The position numbers and the translations under genes were made by a program. The notes beneath the pieces are model-generated. The model had not been told where the DNA came from. It did not search any database and saw only the letters and a list, made by a program, of their open reading frames with translations. From an uncultured Lachnospiraceae bacterium (GTDB lineage Bacteria > Bacillota > Clostridia > Lachnospirales > Lachnospiraceae), in the NCBI GenBank assembly GCA_910578715.1, contig CAJTRL010000073.1, forward strand, positions 1-17,280: a stretch of 17,280 nt of DNA, given 5' to 3'. Below, piece after piece: positions 6,734 through 14,552 of the stretch. The number at the start of each line of letters is the position of its first letter. The stretch's first letter is position 1.

Positions 6734-7422
6734 TACAAGTCAAAAATATTCATAAATTCTATGGAAAAGGGGAAAGCAGAAGCGAAATTTTAAAAGGTCT
6801 TTCTTTTCAGGTAGAAGATGGCGATTTTCTCGTTATTTTAGGCGCTTCCGGCTCCGGCAAATCTACCCTGTTAAACATTATGTCCGGGCTGGAACGCCCG
6901 GACGAAGGCGAAATAAACTACGGCCGGACAGAACTCGCGCATCTGACAGACAAAGAACTGACCGAATTCCGCAAGAAAAATATTGGCTTTATTTTCCAGC
7001 AGTACTACCTTCTGCCCAACCTGAATGTGGATAAAAATGTGAAAATGGGCGCCGACCTCGCCGGAAACAAAGATTACCGGGAAACCATCGCCGCCGTCGG
7101 GCTCGATAAAAAACTGCAGAAATATCCCCATGAATTAAGCGGCGGCGAACAACAGCGCGTTTCCGTCGCAAGAGCCCTCGCCAAAAAACCGAGCGTCCTG
7201 TATCTGGATGAACCCACCGGGGCACTGGATGAGGAGACCGGAAGACTTGTCCTCGACTATATCAGTAAACTCCGGGAGGAATCCGGTTTTACCGTAATCA
7301 TGGTAACCCACAACCAGAATATCGCGGAAATGGCAAATACCGTCATCCGCATGAACAGCGGACGCATTGTGGAAACCCTTCATAACGTGAAACCGAAAAC
7401 CGCTTATGAAATTGCCTACTAA
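6730..7422 (+). CDS. ABC transporter ATP-binding protein, MacB/LolD/BceA-type
   Basis: A 230-residue ATPase starting MIQVKNIHKFY; the ATG overlaps the TetR stop as ATGA, with AAAGGAAGG just upstream, so the longer open frame reaching back to 6589 is not used. All motifs are present: Walker A GASGSGKST (38-46), Q-loop Q90, signature LSGGEQQ (136-142), Walker B VLYLDE (156-161), H194. The length and the LERPDEGEI and TGALDEETG phrases place it with the MacB/LolD/FtsE-like group, which pairs with FtsX-type permeases and powers peptide or drug extrusion or sensing rather than classic uptake. It works with the permease at 7553, from which it is separated by a 130-base gap holding a long hairpin. 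Confidence 0.92.
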   Translation: MIQVKNIHKFYGKGESRSEILKGLSFQVEDGDFLVILGASGSGKSTLLNIMSGLERPDEGEINYGRTELAHLTDKELTEFRKKNIGFIFQQYYLLPNLNVDKNVKMGADLAGNKDYRETIAAVGLDKKLQKYPHELSGGEQQRVSVARALAKKPSVLYLDEPTGALDEETGRLVLDYISKLREESGFTVIMVTHNQNIAEMANTVIRMNSGRIVETLHNVKPKTAYEIAY

Positions 7423-7470
7423 AAACCGATAGAAAGTATCTGTCAAAGTATGCTGTCGGAAGTATTGACC

Positions 7471-7524
7471 CCCGCGGCAGCCGCCAAATTCATGCAGGCA
7501 TGACTTTGGCCCGCTGCCCGCGGG
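7471..7524 (+). other. 54-base near-perfect hairpin between ATPase and permease genes
   Basis: The arms pair as CCCGCGG/CCGCGGG, CAGC/GCTG, GCCAAA/TTTGGC and TCATG/CATGA around a CAGG loop: 22 base pairs with single-base bulges and one mismatch. A further TATT/AATA pair can extend it outward. No T-tract follows on either strand, so it is not a standard terminator. It may be an RNA stability or processing element that sets unequal expression of the two subunits, or a small palindromic mobile repeat. Confidence 0.75.
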
Positions 7525-7552
7525 AATAAACGAAAAGGAGCATCGTTTCAAA

Positions 7553-8689
7553 ATGATTATCAATTACAAAGATACCCTGAAAATGATTGGAATACTGATC
7601 GTCAGCTTCTGCGCCGTATTCGTATGCACATTATTTCTGAATTATAATCTGGACCTTGCGGGCATAAAAGAGGAAATTGTTTCTCCGGTTTCCCAGGCTC
7701 TTTATGATGCACAGGTTATGACCGGAAAAGTCACGAGCAGCGTTTCCGGCGGATGCCTCTTGCTGACAACCGTCGTATTGTTATGTTTCTATGTAGGACA
7801 CTACATCGATATCCACCAGAAAGAGCTGGGCATCCTGAAAGCGCTCGGCTATTCCCGTACCCGAATCGCCTGTGAATTTTGGACTTTTGGCTGCAGCGTC
7901 CTTGTCGGCACGGGACTCGCTTATTTTTGTGCCCATCTGCTCATGCCGAAATTTTACGAAGGGCAGAATCAGGAAGGCTTTTTGCCGGAAATGGACGTCT
8001 GTTTCCACCCGGTGCTCTGCCTGCTGCTTACTGTTCTGCCCGCACTGTTCTTCTCTCTGCTCGCCGTTTTTTACAGTTATCTGAAACTGAATGCCTCACC
8101 GCTCTCCCTTTTACGCGGAAAAGAATTAAAGAAAATCGTCAAGGCCGGAAAAGAAACGGACCAGCCCTTCTTACAGGAACTGAAAAAAAGCAGCGTAAGA
8201 CAACGGAAATCCCTTATCTTTTTTATTACCTTTGCCGTATTTTGTTTCTCCTCCATGATGCAGATGTCCTTCAGCATGAAGGAACTCTCCAGCCGGATGA
8301 TAGCCGTCATGATGATTGCAATCGGCATCGTGCTGGCCTGTGTCACATTTTTTATCGCGTCCACCTCCGTTATCAGAGCAAACGCCAAGACCATTACGAT
8401 GATGAAGGTATTCGGTTATCAAAGTACGGACTGCGCCGGCGCGGTTCTTGGCGGCTACCGCCCCTGGGCTTATTTGGGATTTGCGCTCGGAAGCGTTTAT
8501 CAGTATCTGTTGCTGAAAATTATGGTAAATATTGTTTTTGCGGATATTGAGATTGTACCTGAATATCATTTTGATTTTCCGAATATGTTTCTGACCCTGT
8601 TCTGTTTTATCGTTCTGTATGAAGGGGTGATGTTCTTTTATGCAAAAAAGATGGAGCAGATGGATTTGAAGGAGATTATGTTGGAGTAA
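7553..8689 (+). CDS. ABC transporter permease, FtsX-like family
   Basis: A 378-residue membrane protein with about eight helices (near 11-33, 66-86, 104-126, 150-175, 220-242, 252-275, 300-328, 346-370). Two FtsX-like halves are visible; the phrases HQKELGILKALGYSRTRIA (about 85-103) and ITMMKVFGYQS in the second half are the typical coupling segments after the first helix of each FtsX unit. Compact for the family: BceB proteins are much longer and carry a large outer domain, which is absent here. The partner is the ATPase at 6730. The ribosome binding site AAAAGGAG (7533-7540) is 12 bases from the ATG, wider than ideal, and lies just past the hairpin. Substrate unknown; efflux of peptides, drugs or lipids is inferred from the family. 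Confidence 0.87.
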   Translation: MIINYKDTLKMIGILIVSFCAVFVCTLFLNYNLDLAGIKEEIVSPVSQALYDAQVMTGKVTSSVSGGCLLLTTVVLLCFYVGHYIDIHQKELGILKALGYSRTRIACEFWTFGCSVLVGTGLAYFCAHLLMPKFYEGQNQEGFLPEMDVCFHPVLCLLLTVLPALFFSLLAVFYSYLKLNASPLSLLRGKELKKIVKAGKETDQPFLQELKKSSVRQRKSLIFFITFAVFCFSSMMQMSFSMKELSSRMIAVMMIAIGIVLACVTFFIASTSVIRANAKTITMMKVFGYQSTDCAGAVLGGYRPWAYLGFALGSVYQYLLLKIMVNIVFADIEIVPEYHFDFPNMFLTLFCFIVLYEGVMFFYAKKMEQMDLKEIMLE

Positions 8690-8737
8690 GAAATAAATTC
8701 TTTGCCATTTTTTCCAGATTTCTTACTATTTTTGCCA
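8686..8737 (+). terminator. Possible weak terminator after the ABC permease
   Basis: GTAAGAAAT (8686-8694, spanning the permease stop) pairs with ATTTCTTAC (8718-8726), followed by TATTTTTG. The stem is AT-rich with a 23-base loop, so it would be weak at best. Confidence 0.35.
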
Positions 8738-8742
8738 ATATA

Positions 8743-8771
8743 TTGATATTTGTCGAATAGTTGCTTATCAT
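8743..8771 (+). promoter_or_regulatory. Promoter of the AT-rich membrane gene
   Basis: TTGATA (8743-8748), 17 bases, TATCAT (8766-8771). Transcription would begin near 8779, which rules out the TTG at 8761 as the usual start codon and supports the ATG at 8827. Confidence 0.5.
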
Positions 8772-8826
8772 TTTCATAGTTAAATTATTATATTCTTGGA
8801 ATTACATACTCTTATCAGGTAATGTT

Positions 8827-9969
8827 ATGAAAATGGGAAAAATTACAGGCAAATTTCAATTTATTAAAGATTATGACCGGAAATTAGATGAACGGTATGG
8901 TATCGGTTCCATCAAACCATTAGATACAATAAAAATAGCTGTCATTATGTTAGTAGTGTGTGCTATTTCTTTTATACAAATAATAAAAGAGCCAAATTCT
9001 TCTATTATGGCTTTTATTTATTTCATTTATTTATTTATAATATCACTCTTAACATTACTGATGATATTCCTTTTAGAACGATATGATAAACCTTCACACA
9101 AAATTAGAAATCATCAAAAAAATAAAAATGTATTAAAAAAAATCATTATATTTTTATATTTTATCTTTATACTCGCCGCCTCCCCTGTTTTACTGCTTTT
9201 AAGCGGACTAAATATTATTGCATCACTATTCAATATAGAAATATTTGCTCGTAACATGAATGTTATTATTATCAATTCTTTGGTTTATTCTGTTGCGTAT
9301 TACTTTTGTTTAGTCTTTAATCAATCACATATCACCACTTTGGGTTATATCCTCATAAATTTCATTATAGGTATATTGACAAACCGTTTTCTCTACTTTA
9401 TTAATAGAATCTACAAGTTTACTTCATATCTCGAAAAGTATGATTACTCGCGCTATTCAAAAAATGCCTTAACTTATATTGTTAATGCAATAACAATATC
9501 CTCTGGTATAGCTTGTCTCTATTTTTCCGAAACCATAATCTCTCTAATTTTACCAATAATCATATTTAACGGTTTCGAACAGCTCTCTATGCTATCCATT
9601 CAACGTCCAAATGAAAAACGCAGCTTCGTAAATGCTCTTTATAATGAATTAATCAATCTTCAAGATATTGCATATTCGCAAATTACAGATTTCTCCTGTA
9701 TGAAAATTAGAATTAAACTTCATATTGCGCCCTATATTATCGAAAATTATATTAATTATTTTCAAACAGAACTTTCAAAAGACAACTTTATAAAATTTAA
9801 AAAAAGAAAAAGAAAATTAAACCAGAAACTTATCGAAACATTAAATGACTGTAAATCTTTATTATCGAAAGAATATGACGTATATCAGGAGAAAGAAAAG
9901 TCAGCATTTGAAAAAGATTTAGCAAATGCCATCGAAAATCTGGCTCAATATCTCACACACAACATATAA
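8827..9969 (+). CDS. AT-rich orphan multi-pass membrane protein, unknown function
   Basis: A 380-residue protein starting MKMGKITGKF; AGGT six bases upstream is a weak site, and the in-frame extension back to a TTG at 8761 is disfavoured by the promoter. A charged cytoplasmic head (1-32) is followed by about seven hydrophobic segments (near 34-53, 61-83, 104-130, 143-163, 169-188, 213-233, 235-251), then a 130-residue basic, helical tail with KKRKRKLNQK (325-334) and a likely coiled region to the end. I recognise no domain. Base composition is far more AT-rich than its neighbours and codon use differs (many ATA, AAA, TTA), pointing to horizontal acquisition. It has its own promoter, no operon partner, and ends six bases from the convergent PIN toxin stop. 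Confidence 0.8.
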   Translation: MKMGKITGKFQFIKDYDRKLDERYGIGSIKPLDTIKIAVIMLVVCAISFIQIIKEPNSSIMAFIYFIYLFIISLLTLLMIFLLERYDKPSHKIRNHQKNKNVLKKIIIFLYFIFILAASPVLLLLSGLNIIASLFNIEIFARNMNVIIINSLVYSVAYYFCLVFNQSHITTLGYILINFIIGILTNRFLYFINRIYKFTSYLEKYDYSRYSKNALTYIVNAITISSGIACLYFSETIISLILPIIIFNGFEQLSMLSIQRPNEKRSFVNALYNELINLQDIAYSQITDFSCMKIRIKLHIAPYIIENYINYFQTELSKDNFIKFKKRKRKLNQKLIETLNDCKSLLSKEYDVYQEKEKSAFEKDLANAIENLAQYLTHNI

Positions 9970-9975
9970 AACCTT

Positions 9976-10380
9976 TTAACCCATCTCCAAAAAATCCGCC
10001 GGATTCATGACAGTTGGATTTTCCAATCCCGCCTCCAGGAAATCTTTATCACCAGTGAGTAAGACATCCGCTTCAGCCTCTATCGCCGCCCTTAGAATTG
10101 GACGGTCATTCATATCCCTAATCTGGGATTCCTGTATATTTTCGTCCATTGGTATAGGAACTAATTCAAGTGTGAGCAAAGCAAGCGAGAGAAATTTATC
10201 CAGCGCCGCAAGCCGCTCTGGAAACTTTTTATTGAATATCCGTTTCATTTCATCCACATTTTGTTCGCATATTAACCCATGATTAGGATAGGAAGCCGCT
10301 TTTACATACGCCTGATAGGGCACTCCGTTTGCGTTTAACGCGGCAGATATGAGAACATTTGTATCAATCAGCACTCTCAT
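9976..10380 (-). CDS. PIN domain toxin of an AbrB/PIN toxin-antitoxin pair
   Basis: A 134-residue PIN-family protein (COG1569 type, putative toxin). The four acidic residues of the PIN active site are in place: D6 (LIDTNV), E44 (NVDEM), D92 (MNDRPIL) and D111 (LTGDKDF), which would hold Mg2+ or Mn2+ for RNA cleavage. The length is normal. Its ATG overlaps the antitoxin stop by one base (TAATG), giving the usual antitoxin-first coupled order. The RNA target cannot be predicted. The motifs are intact, so an active toxin is likely. Confidence 0.88.
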   Translation of the reverse strand: MRVLIDTNVLISAALNANGVPYQAYVKAASYPNHGLICEQNVDEMKRIFNKKFPERLAALDKFLSLALLTLELVPIPMDENIQESQIRDMNDRPILRAAIEAEADVLLTGDKDFLEAGLENPTVMNPADFLEMG

Positions 10381-10652
10381 TATTCACTTTCCTCATTTCG
10401 CATTTCTTTAACAAGGTCCATCACGGCATCTTCAGAATCCAGACCGGAGCGCTCCGCTTCCCCTGCCATTTCACTTTGAAGCAGCTGCATGGCATAAACT
10501 GCGGAATTAACAATTTTTACTGTTTTACCTTCTACAATAAAAGATATTCTGTCACCACTCGTTACCCCCAGTACTTCCCGTACATCTTTTGGAATAGTAA
10601 CCTGTCCTTTTGACATCACTTTAGCATTATCAACAAAAGCATTTGCCAGCAT
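10380..10652 (-). CDS. SpoVT/AbrB-type antitoxin
   Basis: A 90-residue protein starting MLANAFVDN; AGGAGG lies eight bases upstream of this ATG, so I prefer it to the ATG six codons further out. Residues about 10-52 form a swapped-hairpin AbrB domain (VMSKGQVTIPKDVREVLGV, then GDRISFIVEGKTVKIVN), which binds DNA as a dimer. The acidic helical C-terminal part (about 55-90) would wrap the PIN toxin and block its active site. As in related pairs the antitoxin alone, or with the toxin, probably represses its own promoter; the palindrome at 10704-10737 is the obvious target. Confidence 0.87.
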   Translation of the reverse strand: MLANAFVDNAKVMSKGQVTIPKDVREVLGVTSGDRISFIVEGKTVKIVNSAVYAMQLLQSEMAGEAERSGLDSEDAVMDLVKEMRNEESE

Positions 10653-10703
10653 AATGATTCCTCCTGTCATATACTAAAATATTTCCCATTCAATATACAT
10701 AAA

Positions 10704-10737
10704 ATAATAGAAGTAGGGATTTCCCTACTTCTATTAT
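10704..10737. promoter_or_regulatory. Perfect palindrome (16-bp arms) on the toxin-antitoxin promoter; operator and/or galM terminator
   Basis: ATAATAGAAGTAGGGA (10704-10719) and TCCCTACTTCTATTAT (10722-10737) are exact inverted copies around TT. On the minus strand it runs from within the -10 box of the toxin-antitoxin promoter to about +22, a natural operator position. It also lies downstream of galM, and in minus-strand RNA the hairpin is followed by TTTTATG, so it could end galM transcription as well. Confidence 0.7.
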
Positions 10738-10760
10738 ATACATCTATTATCTAAAATCAA
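10733..10760 (-). promoter_or_regulatory. Promoter of the toxin-antitoxin operon
   Basis: Minus strand TTGATT (10755-10760), 16 bases, TATAAT (10733-10738). The transcription start would fall near 10726, inside the palindrome, about 75 bases before the antitoxin ATG. Confidence 0.55.
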
Positions 10761-10806
10761 ATGAATTTTATGGAAATACAAGTGTGCTTATCGCTGAAAT
10801 GATACA

Positions 10807-11850
10807 CTACACAAACTGATAAACCGTCACCGCCTCATAATCCCTGTCCGGCCCGAAAACATCGGATGGGAAATTCGGATGATTGACGGCATCCGGGAAA
10901 TACTGCGTTTCGAGGCACATTCCCACTCTCGGCCCATAAGTAACGCCATTTTTCCCCGTTTCGACGCCGATACAGTTTCCGGCATAGAACTGGACGCCGG
11001 GCAGCGTCGTGAACGCTTTCAGCTTTCTGCCGCTCTTTTTATCTTCCACCACAGCGATTTCCCGCAGCGTGCCGTCCGCTCCGTCAATCACAAAGTTATG
11101 GTCATAGCCCTTCCCCAGCTTCAGCTGTTCAAAATCGGCTCCGATATCCTGTCCGATTGGTTTCGGGCTGGTAAAATCCATCGGCGTTCCCGCCACCGGC
11201 GCAATTTCCCCCGTCGGAATAGAACCGGGGATAACCGGCGTGTAATTGGACGCGTGAATCGTCAGGATATGGTCTTCTATACTGCCCGCCTGATGCCCGC
11301 TCAGATTAAAATAAGTATGGTTCGTCATGTTGATTACTGTATTTTTGTCAGAAGTCCCATGGTATTTTAGTTGAAGCGCATTATCGTCAGAAAGGCTGTA
11401 AGTCATGGTGATTCTCTTGTTTCCGGGAAAACCCATATCGCCGTCCGGCGCCTCCAGGAAAAGGGTTACGCTTGTTTCACCGGTTTCCGCCACTTCCCAT
11501 ACCCGTTTGTGATAGCCGCTTACAATACTGCTGTGCAGATTGTTCGGGCCGTCATTGACTTCAATCTGATAGTTTTTGCCGTCAATCCGGAATGCCGCAT
11601 TTCCGGTACGATTTGCACTGGGGCCAATCGTGGAGCCAAAAAAACTCTCATTCCCATAATAATCTTCCAGTTTGTCAAAGCCGAGCACAATATCCTCCGC
11701 TTTGCCGTTTTGGTCCGGTACATACAGGTTTATAAGCGTTGCCCCAAAATTAATAAGCCTTGCCTTCATTCCGTTCGCATTTTCCAATGTAAACGCATAC
11801 ACTTCGCTGCCGTCCCTTGTCGTTCCAAAAAGTTCCTTCGTAACCGCCAT
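10807..11850 (-). CDS. galM: Aldose 1-epimerase (galactose mutarotase)
   Basis: A 347-residue cytoplasmic enzyme that interconverts alpha and beta anomers of galactose and glucose, feeding the Leloir pathway. Family motifs are present: GPSANRTGNA (76-85), NNLH with H106, NHTYFNLSG with the catalytic acid H178, YDHNF with D250, and LETQYFPDAVNHPNFP (313-328) with the catalytic base E314. The length is normal. GGAGG lies seven bases before the ATG. It starts 56 bases after recR with no terminator between, so it may be read from the same transcript; no other gal gene is nearby. Confidence 0.95.
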   Translation of the reverse strand: MAVTKELFGTTRDGSEVYAFTLENANGMKARLINFGATLINLYVPDQNGKAEDIVLGFDKLEDYYGNESFFGSTIGPSANRTGNAAFRIDGKNYQIEVNDGPNNLHSSIVSGYHKRVWEVAETGETSVTLFLEAPDGDMGFPGNKRITMTYSLSDDNALQLKYHGTSDKNTVINMTNHTYFNLSGHQAGSIEDHILTIHASNYTPVIPGSIPTGEIAPVAGTPMDFTSPKPIGQDIGADFEQLKLGKGYDHNFVIDGADGTLREIAVVEDKKSGRKLKAFTTLPGVQFYAGNCIGVETGKNGVTYGPRVGMCLETQYFPDAVNHPNFPSDVFGPDRDYEAVTVYQFV

Positions 11851-11906
11851 GATTCATCCTCCATTTCCGCTCTTAAATCTCCCGGCAATCTTCGGTCCGC
11901 TTCCTG

Positions 11907-12503
11907 TTATAATTCTGTTCTTCCCTCTAACGCGCGCAATAACGTCACTTCATCAATATATTCCAAATCGCCGCCCACCGGCACACCGCTGGCAATTCTG
12001 GTCACTTTGATACCGGTCGGCTTAATCAGTTTACCGATATACATGGCGGTCGTTTCGCCTTCAAGACTGGAATTAGTCGCAATGATGACCTCCTGAATAT
12101 CCGACTGCAGACGCTGCATCAGCTCTTTTAAACGGATATCGTTGGGGCCGATTCCGAGCATCGGTGAAATGGCTCCATGCAATACATGATAAACGCCCGT
12201 ATATTTTCCTGTTTTCTCGTAAGCCGCAAGGTCTCTCGTGGTCTCGACCACCATAATTGTCCCGTGGTCTCTGCCCTGGTTGGCACAGACAGGGCAAAGC
12301 TCATGCTCGGTCAGGGTGAAACATTCTTTACAATACCTGACATTGGTTCTGGCTTCCACCATGGTTTTCGCCAGCCGTTCCACTTTCTCCTTCGGCATAT
12401 TAATCAGGTGAAAGGCCAGCCTCTGTGCGGATTTGTTCCCGATTCCGGGCAGTCCGGCCAGTTCTTCGATTAATTTATTGATAGTTCCGCCGTACAAGTC
12501 CAT
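11907..12503 (-). CDS. recR: Recombination protein RecR
   Basis: A 198-residue protein, the standard length. It has an N-terminal helix-hairpin-helix (LAGLPGIGNKSAQRLAFHL, about 15-33), a four-cysteine zinc site (C58, C61, C70, C73), and a Toprim domain starting IMVVETTRDL (83-92) and running through GPNDIRL. RecR forms a ring clamp and, with RecO, helps load RecA at single-strand gaps. Its ATG overlaps the ebfC stop by one base (TGATG), so the two are translationally coupled. The ebfC-recR order behind dnaX is conserved in many bacteria. Confidence 0.97.
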   Translation of the reverse strand: MDLYGGTINKLIEELAGLPGIGNKSAQRLAFHLINMPKEKVERLAKTMVEARTNVRYCKECFTLTEHELCPVCANQGRDHGTIMVVETTRDLAAYEKTGKYTGVYHVLHGAISPMLGIGPNDIRLKELMQRLQSDIQEVIIATNSSLEGETTAMYIGKLIKPTGIKVTRIASGVPVGGDLEYIDEVTLLRALEGRTEL

Positions 12504-12856
12504 CAGAAGGGTAACCCTCCGCCAAGTCCGAGTCCGCCGGTCATTTTATTCATAATTTCGGCATTTGCATCTTCCGCCATGCGCAGCGCTTCATTTGCCG
12601 CCGCCATAACGAGGTCTTCCAGCATTTCCACATCGTCCGGGTCAACGACTTCCTGTGACAGTTTTACTTTGGTAATCTCCTTTTTCCCGGTCACGGTCAC
12701 TTCAACCGCGCCGCCTCCGGCTTTGGCCGTAAACTCCTTTACCTCCAGCTCTTTCTGGCTTTCTTCCATCTGACGCTGCATTCTCTGGGCCTGTTTCATC
12801 AGATTGTTCATGTTTCCCGGCATTCCGCCTCCCGGAAATCCTCCACGCTTTGCCAT
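12503..12856 (-). CDS. ebfC: YbaB/EbfC family nucleoid-associated protein
   Basis: A 117-residue protein with the YbaB/EbfC core: a long N-terminal helix (NNLMKQAQRMQRQMEESQKEL), a beta sheet (VEVTVTGKKEITKVKLSQEVVDP) and a C-terminal helix (LEDLVMAAANEALRMAEDANAEIMNKM). The dimer binds DNA with little sequence preference. Gly/Met-rich ends (GGFPGGGMPGNM and GGLGLGGGLPF) are usual in Firmicutes members. AGGTG lies upstream of the ATG. It sits between dnaX (45-base gap with a small hairpin) and recR (one-base overlap). Confidence 0.95.
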   Translation of the reverse strand: MAKRGGFPGGGMPGNMNNLMKQAQRMQRQMEESQKELEVKEFTAKAGGGAVEVTVTGKKEITKVKLSQEVVDPDDVEMLEDLVMAAANEALRMAEDANAEIMNKMTGGLGLGGGLPF

Positions 12857-12876
12857 TTTAACACCTGTTCCTTTCC

Positions 12877-12901
12877 GTTGAAAAACCAGAAATTTTTCAA
12901 C
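12877..12901 (-). other. Small intercistronic hairpin between dnaX and ebfC
   Basis: GTTGAAAAA (12877-12885) and TTTTTCAAC (12893-12901) are perfect inverted copies around a seven-base loop, starting right after the dnaX stop and ending just before the ebfC ribosome binding site region. There is no U-tract after it on the coding strand, so it is not a clear terminator; it may tune coupling or mRNA ends. Confidence 0.45.
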
Positions 12902-14476
12902 CTACTCTTCTTCTATCTCCATATGAATTATCTGGCTTAAATCCACATAATCCTGTGCAAAATCTCTGTCGCTTCTTATGCTCTGAACCGTCACTTCAAT
13001 CTCTTTGCCCGCAATATTGGAAATAATCCGCTCCAGCGTTTTCTTATTTTCTTCCTGTTTCAAAAAATAATCCGACGCAATCCCGTCTTCCACAACCACC
13101 ATAAGCCTGTTGTCTCCGCCGAGGCTCAGCCGGGCGTCCTTCAAATATTTTTTCATCGGCATGGATGTTTCTCCGACGACGGCGGGCCAGCTGCCGACAA
13201 TTGTTTTGATATCTTCCGGTACTGCCTTAGGAAGCTGTGCGCGCTTTGCAGCTGTTTCTGCCGGCTGCGCGCCTTCCTGACGGGCCGCTGCCGGCACTTC
13301 CCCGGCGGATGCCATAACAACGCCTTTTTCCAGCTTCTCCTCTATCGCGCGGATTCGTTCGAGCAGCGAGCCCGTATCGGTCTCCATCCCCGGTCTGCAC
13401 AGTTTAATCAGGGCAATTTCGATTAAAATCCTTTTCTGCGCGGCATATTTAATCTGCCCCGCCAGTTCGGAAAAAATCCGGATATAACGCATCACCGTAT
13501 CCGTTTCGATGCGCGCCGCCTCTTCCTTTAACCGAAGCAGATTTTCGGAAGACACATCGATAATATCCTCTATGGAATCCGAAGTCTTCGCAAGCAGCAG
13601 ATTTCTCAGATACCATGTGAAATCCGTAACGAACTGGGTAAGCTCCCTTCCCTGCATGACGATTTCCTCCAGCAGAGAAATACATCCCTGTACATCCCGT
13701 TCCACCACATGGCCGAGCAGTCTGCTGAACACGCTGGTGTCCACCGCGCCGAGTACATCTAACACTTTGTCATAAGTGAGCTCTTGTCCGAAATGAAAAG
13801 CAATACACTGGTCGAGCAGACTCAGCGCATCACGAAAAGAGCCGTCCGCAGTCTTGGCAACATAACGCAGCGCCCGCTCCTCCACCTGAATCTGCTCTAC
13901 CTCCATCAGTTCTCTAAGTCTGTCCGTAATCGTGTCGATGGAGATTCTTCGGAAATCATACCGCTGACAGCGGGACAATATCGTAATCGGTATCTTATGA
14001 ACCTCCGTCGTTGCCAGAATAAAAATTACATAGGACGGCGGCTCTTCCAGCGTTTTTAACAGCGCGTTAAAAGCCCCTATGGAAAGCATATGAACTTCAT
14101 CGATAATATAAACTTTATAGTTTCCTTCCGTCGGAGAATAAGATACCTCGTCAACAATTTCCCGGATATTGTCCACGCCGTTATTGGACGCCGCATCGAT
14201 TTCGATAACGTTCATGCTGACGCCGGCGGCAATGGCCTTACAGGTCGGACACTCTCTGCACGGACTGCCGTCCACGGGATGCTCACAGTTCACCGCTTTG
14301 GCAAAAATCTTGGCAATGGATGTTTTGCCCGTTCCTCTCGTCCCACAGAAAAGATACGCGTGCCCGACCCGCCCCGCTTTAATCTGATTGCGGAGTGTCG
14401 TTACGATATGTTCCTGTCCCTTTACGTCCTCGAAACAGTCCGGCCGGAATTTCCGGTACAACGCCGTATATGACAT
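12902..14476 (-). CDS. dnaX: DNA polymerase III subunit gamma/tau
   Basis: A 524-residue clamp-loader ATPase. AAA+ motifs: Walker A GTRGTGKT (45-52), zinc site C64, C73, C76, C79, Walker B YIIDEVHM (123-130), sensor 1 LATTE (154-158) and the SRC arginine finger (168-170). The collar domain follows to about residue 370, then an Ala/Gln/Pro-rich linker (about 390-430) and a C-terminal tau-like domain. It loads the sliding clamp and joins polymerase cores and helicase at the fork. The ribosome binding site is poor (GAGAAAGG is 14 bases away). It lies 76 bases after pfkA, with no SRP RNA in the gap, and is followed by ebfC and recR. Confidence 0.97.
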   Translation of the reverse strand: MSYTALYRKFRPDCFEDVKGQEHIVTTLRNQIKAGRVGHAYLFCGTRGTGKTSIAKIFAKAVNCEHPVDGSPCRECPTCKAIAAGVSMNVIEIDAASNNGVDNIREIVDEVSYSPTEGNYKVYIIDEVHMLSIGAFNALLKTLEEPPSYVIFILATTEVHKIPITILSRCQRYDFRRISIDTITDRLRELMEVEQIQVEERALRYVAKTADGSFRDALSLLDQCIAFHFGQELTYDKVLDVLGAVDTSVFSRLLGHVVERDVQGCISLLEEIVMQGRELTQFVTDFTWYLRNLLLAKTSDSIEDIIDVSSENLLRLKEEAARIETDTVMRYIRIFSELAGQIKYAAQKRILIEIALIKLCRPGMETDTGSLLERIRAIEEKLEKGVVMASAGEVPAAARQEGAQPAETAAKRAQLPKAVPEDIKTIVGSWPAVVGETSMPMKKYLKDARLSLGGDNRLMVVVEDGIASDYFLKQEENKKTLERIISNIAGKEIEVTVQSIRSDRDFAQDYVDLSQIIHMEIEEE

Positions 14477-14552
14477 TTAAATGAACCATGCCTTTCTCAT
14501 AGTAAGTCTCCATTCTTGCCAAAGTCTGTAAAAGCCTCTTTCCCGGCCAATT

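Noticed and set aside
7879..8550. 223-codon open frame inside the ABC permease in another frame
   Set aside because: Arg/His-rich translation without domain features; the FtsX-type permease frame has clear helices and motifs.
8761..8826. N-terminal extension of the AT-rich membrane protein from a TTG codon
   Set aside because: It overlaps the predicted promoter -10 box and has no ribosome binding site.
13148..13153. A6 run in dnaX that might give frameshifting to make a short gamma form
   Set aside because: The run is read as AAA AAA preceded by G and followed by T, not an A-AAA-AAG slippery site, and no strong Shine-Dalgarno-like stimulator or hairpin was noticed.
14477..14552. Possible SRP RNA (ffs) gene upstream of dnaX, as in some Firmicutes
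   Set aside because: The gap is only 76 bases and shows no SRP Alu/S-domain-like conserved motif.
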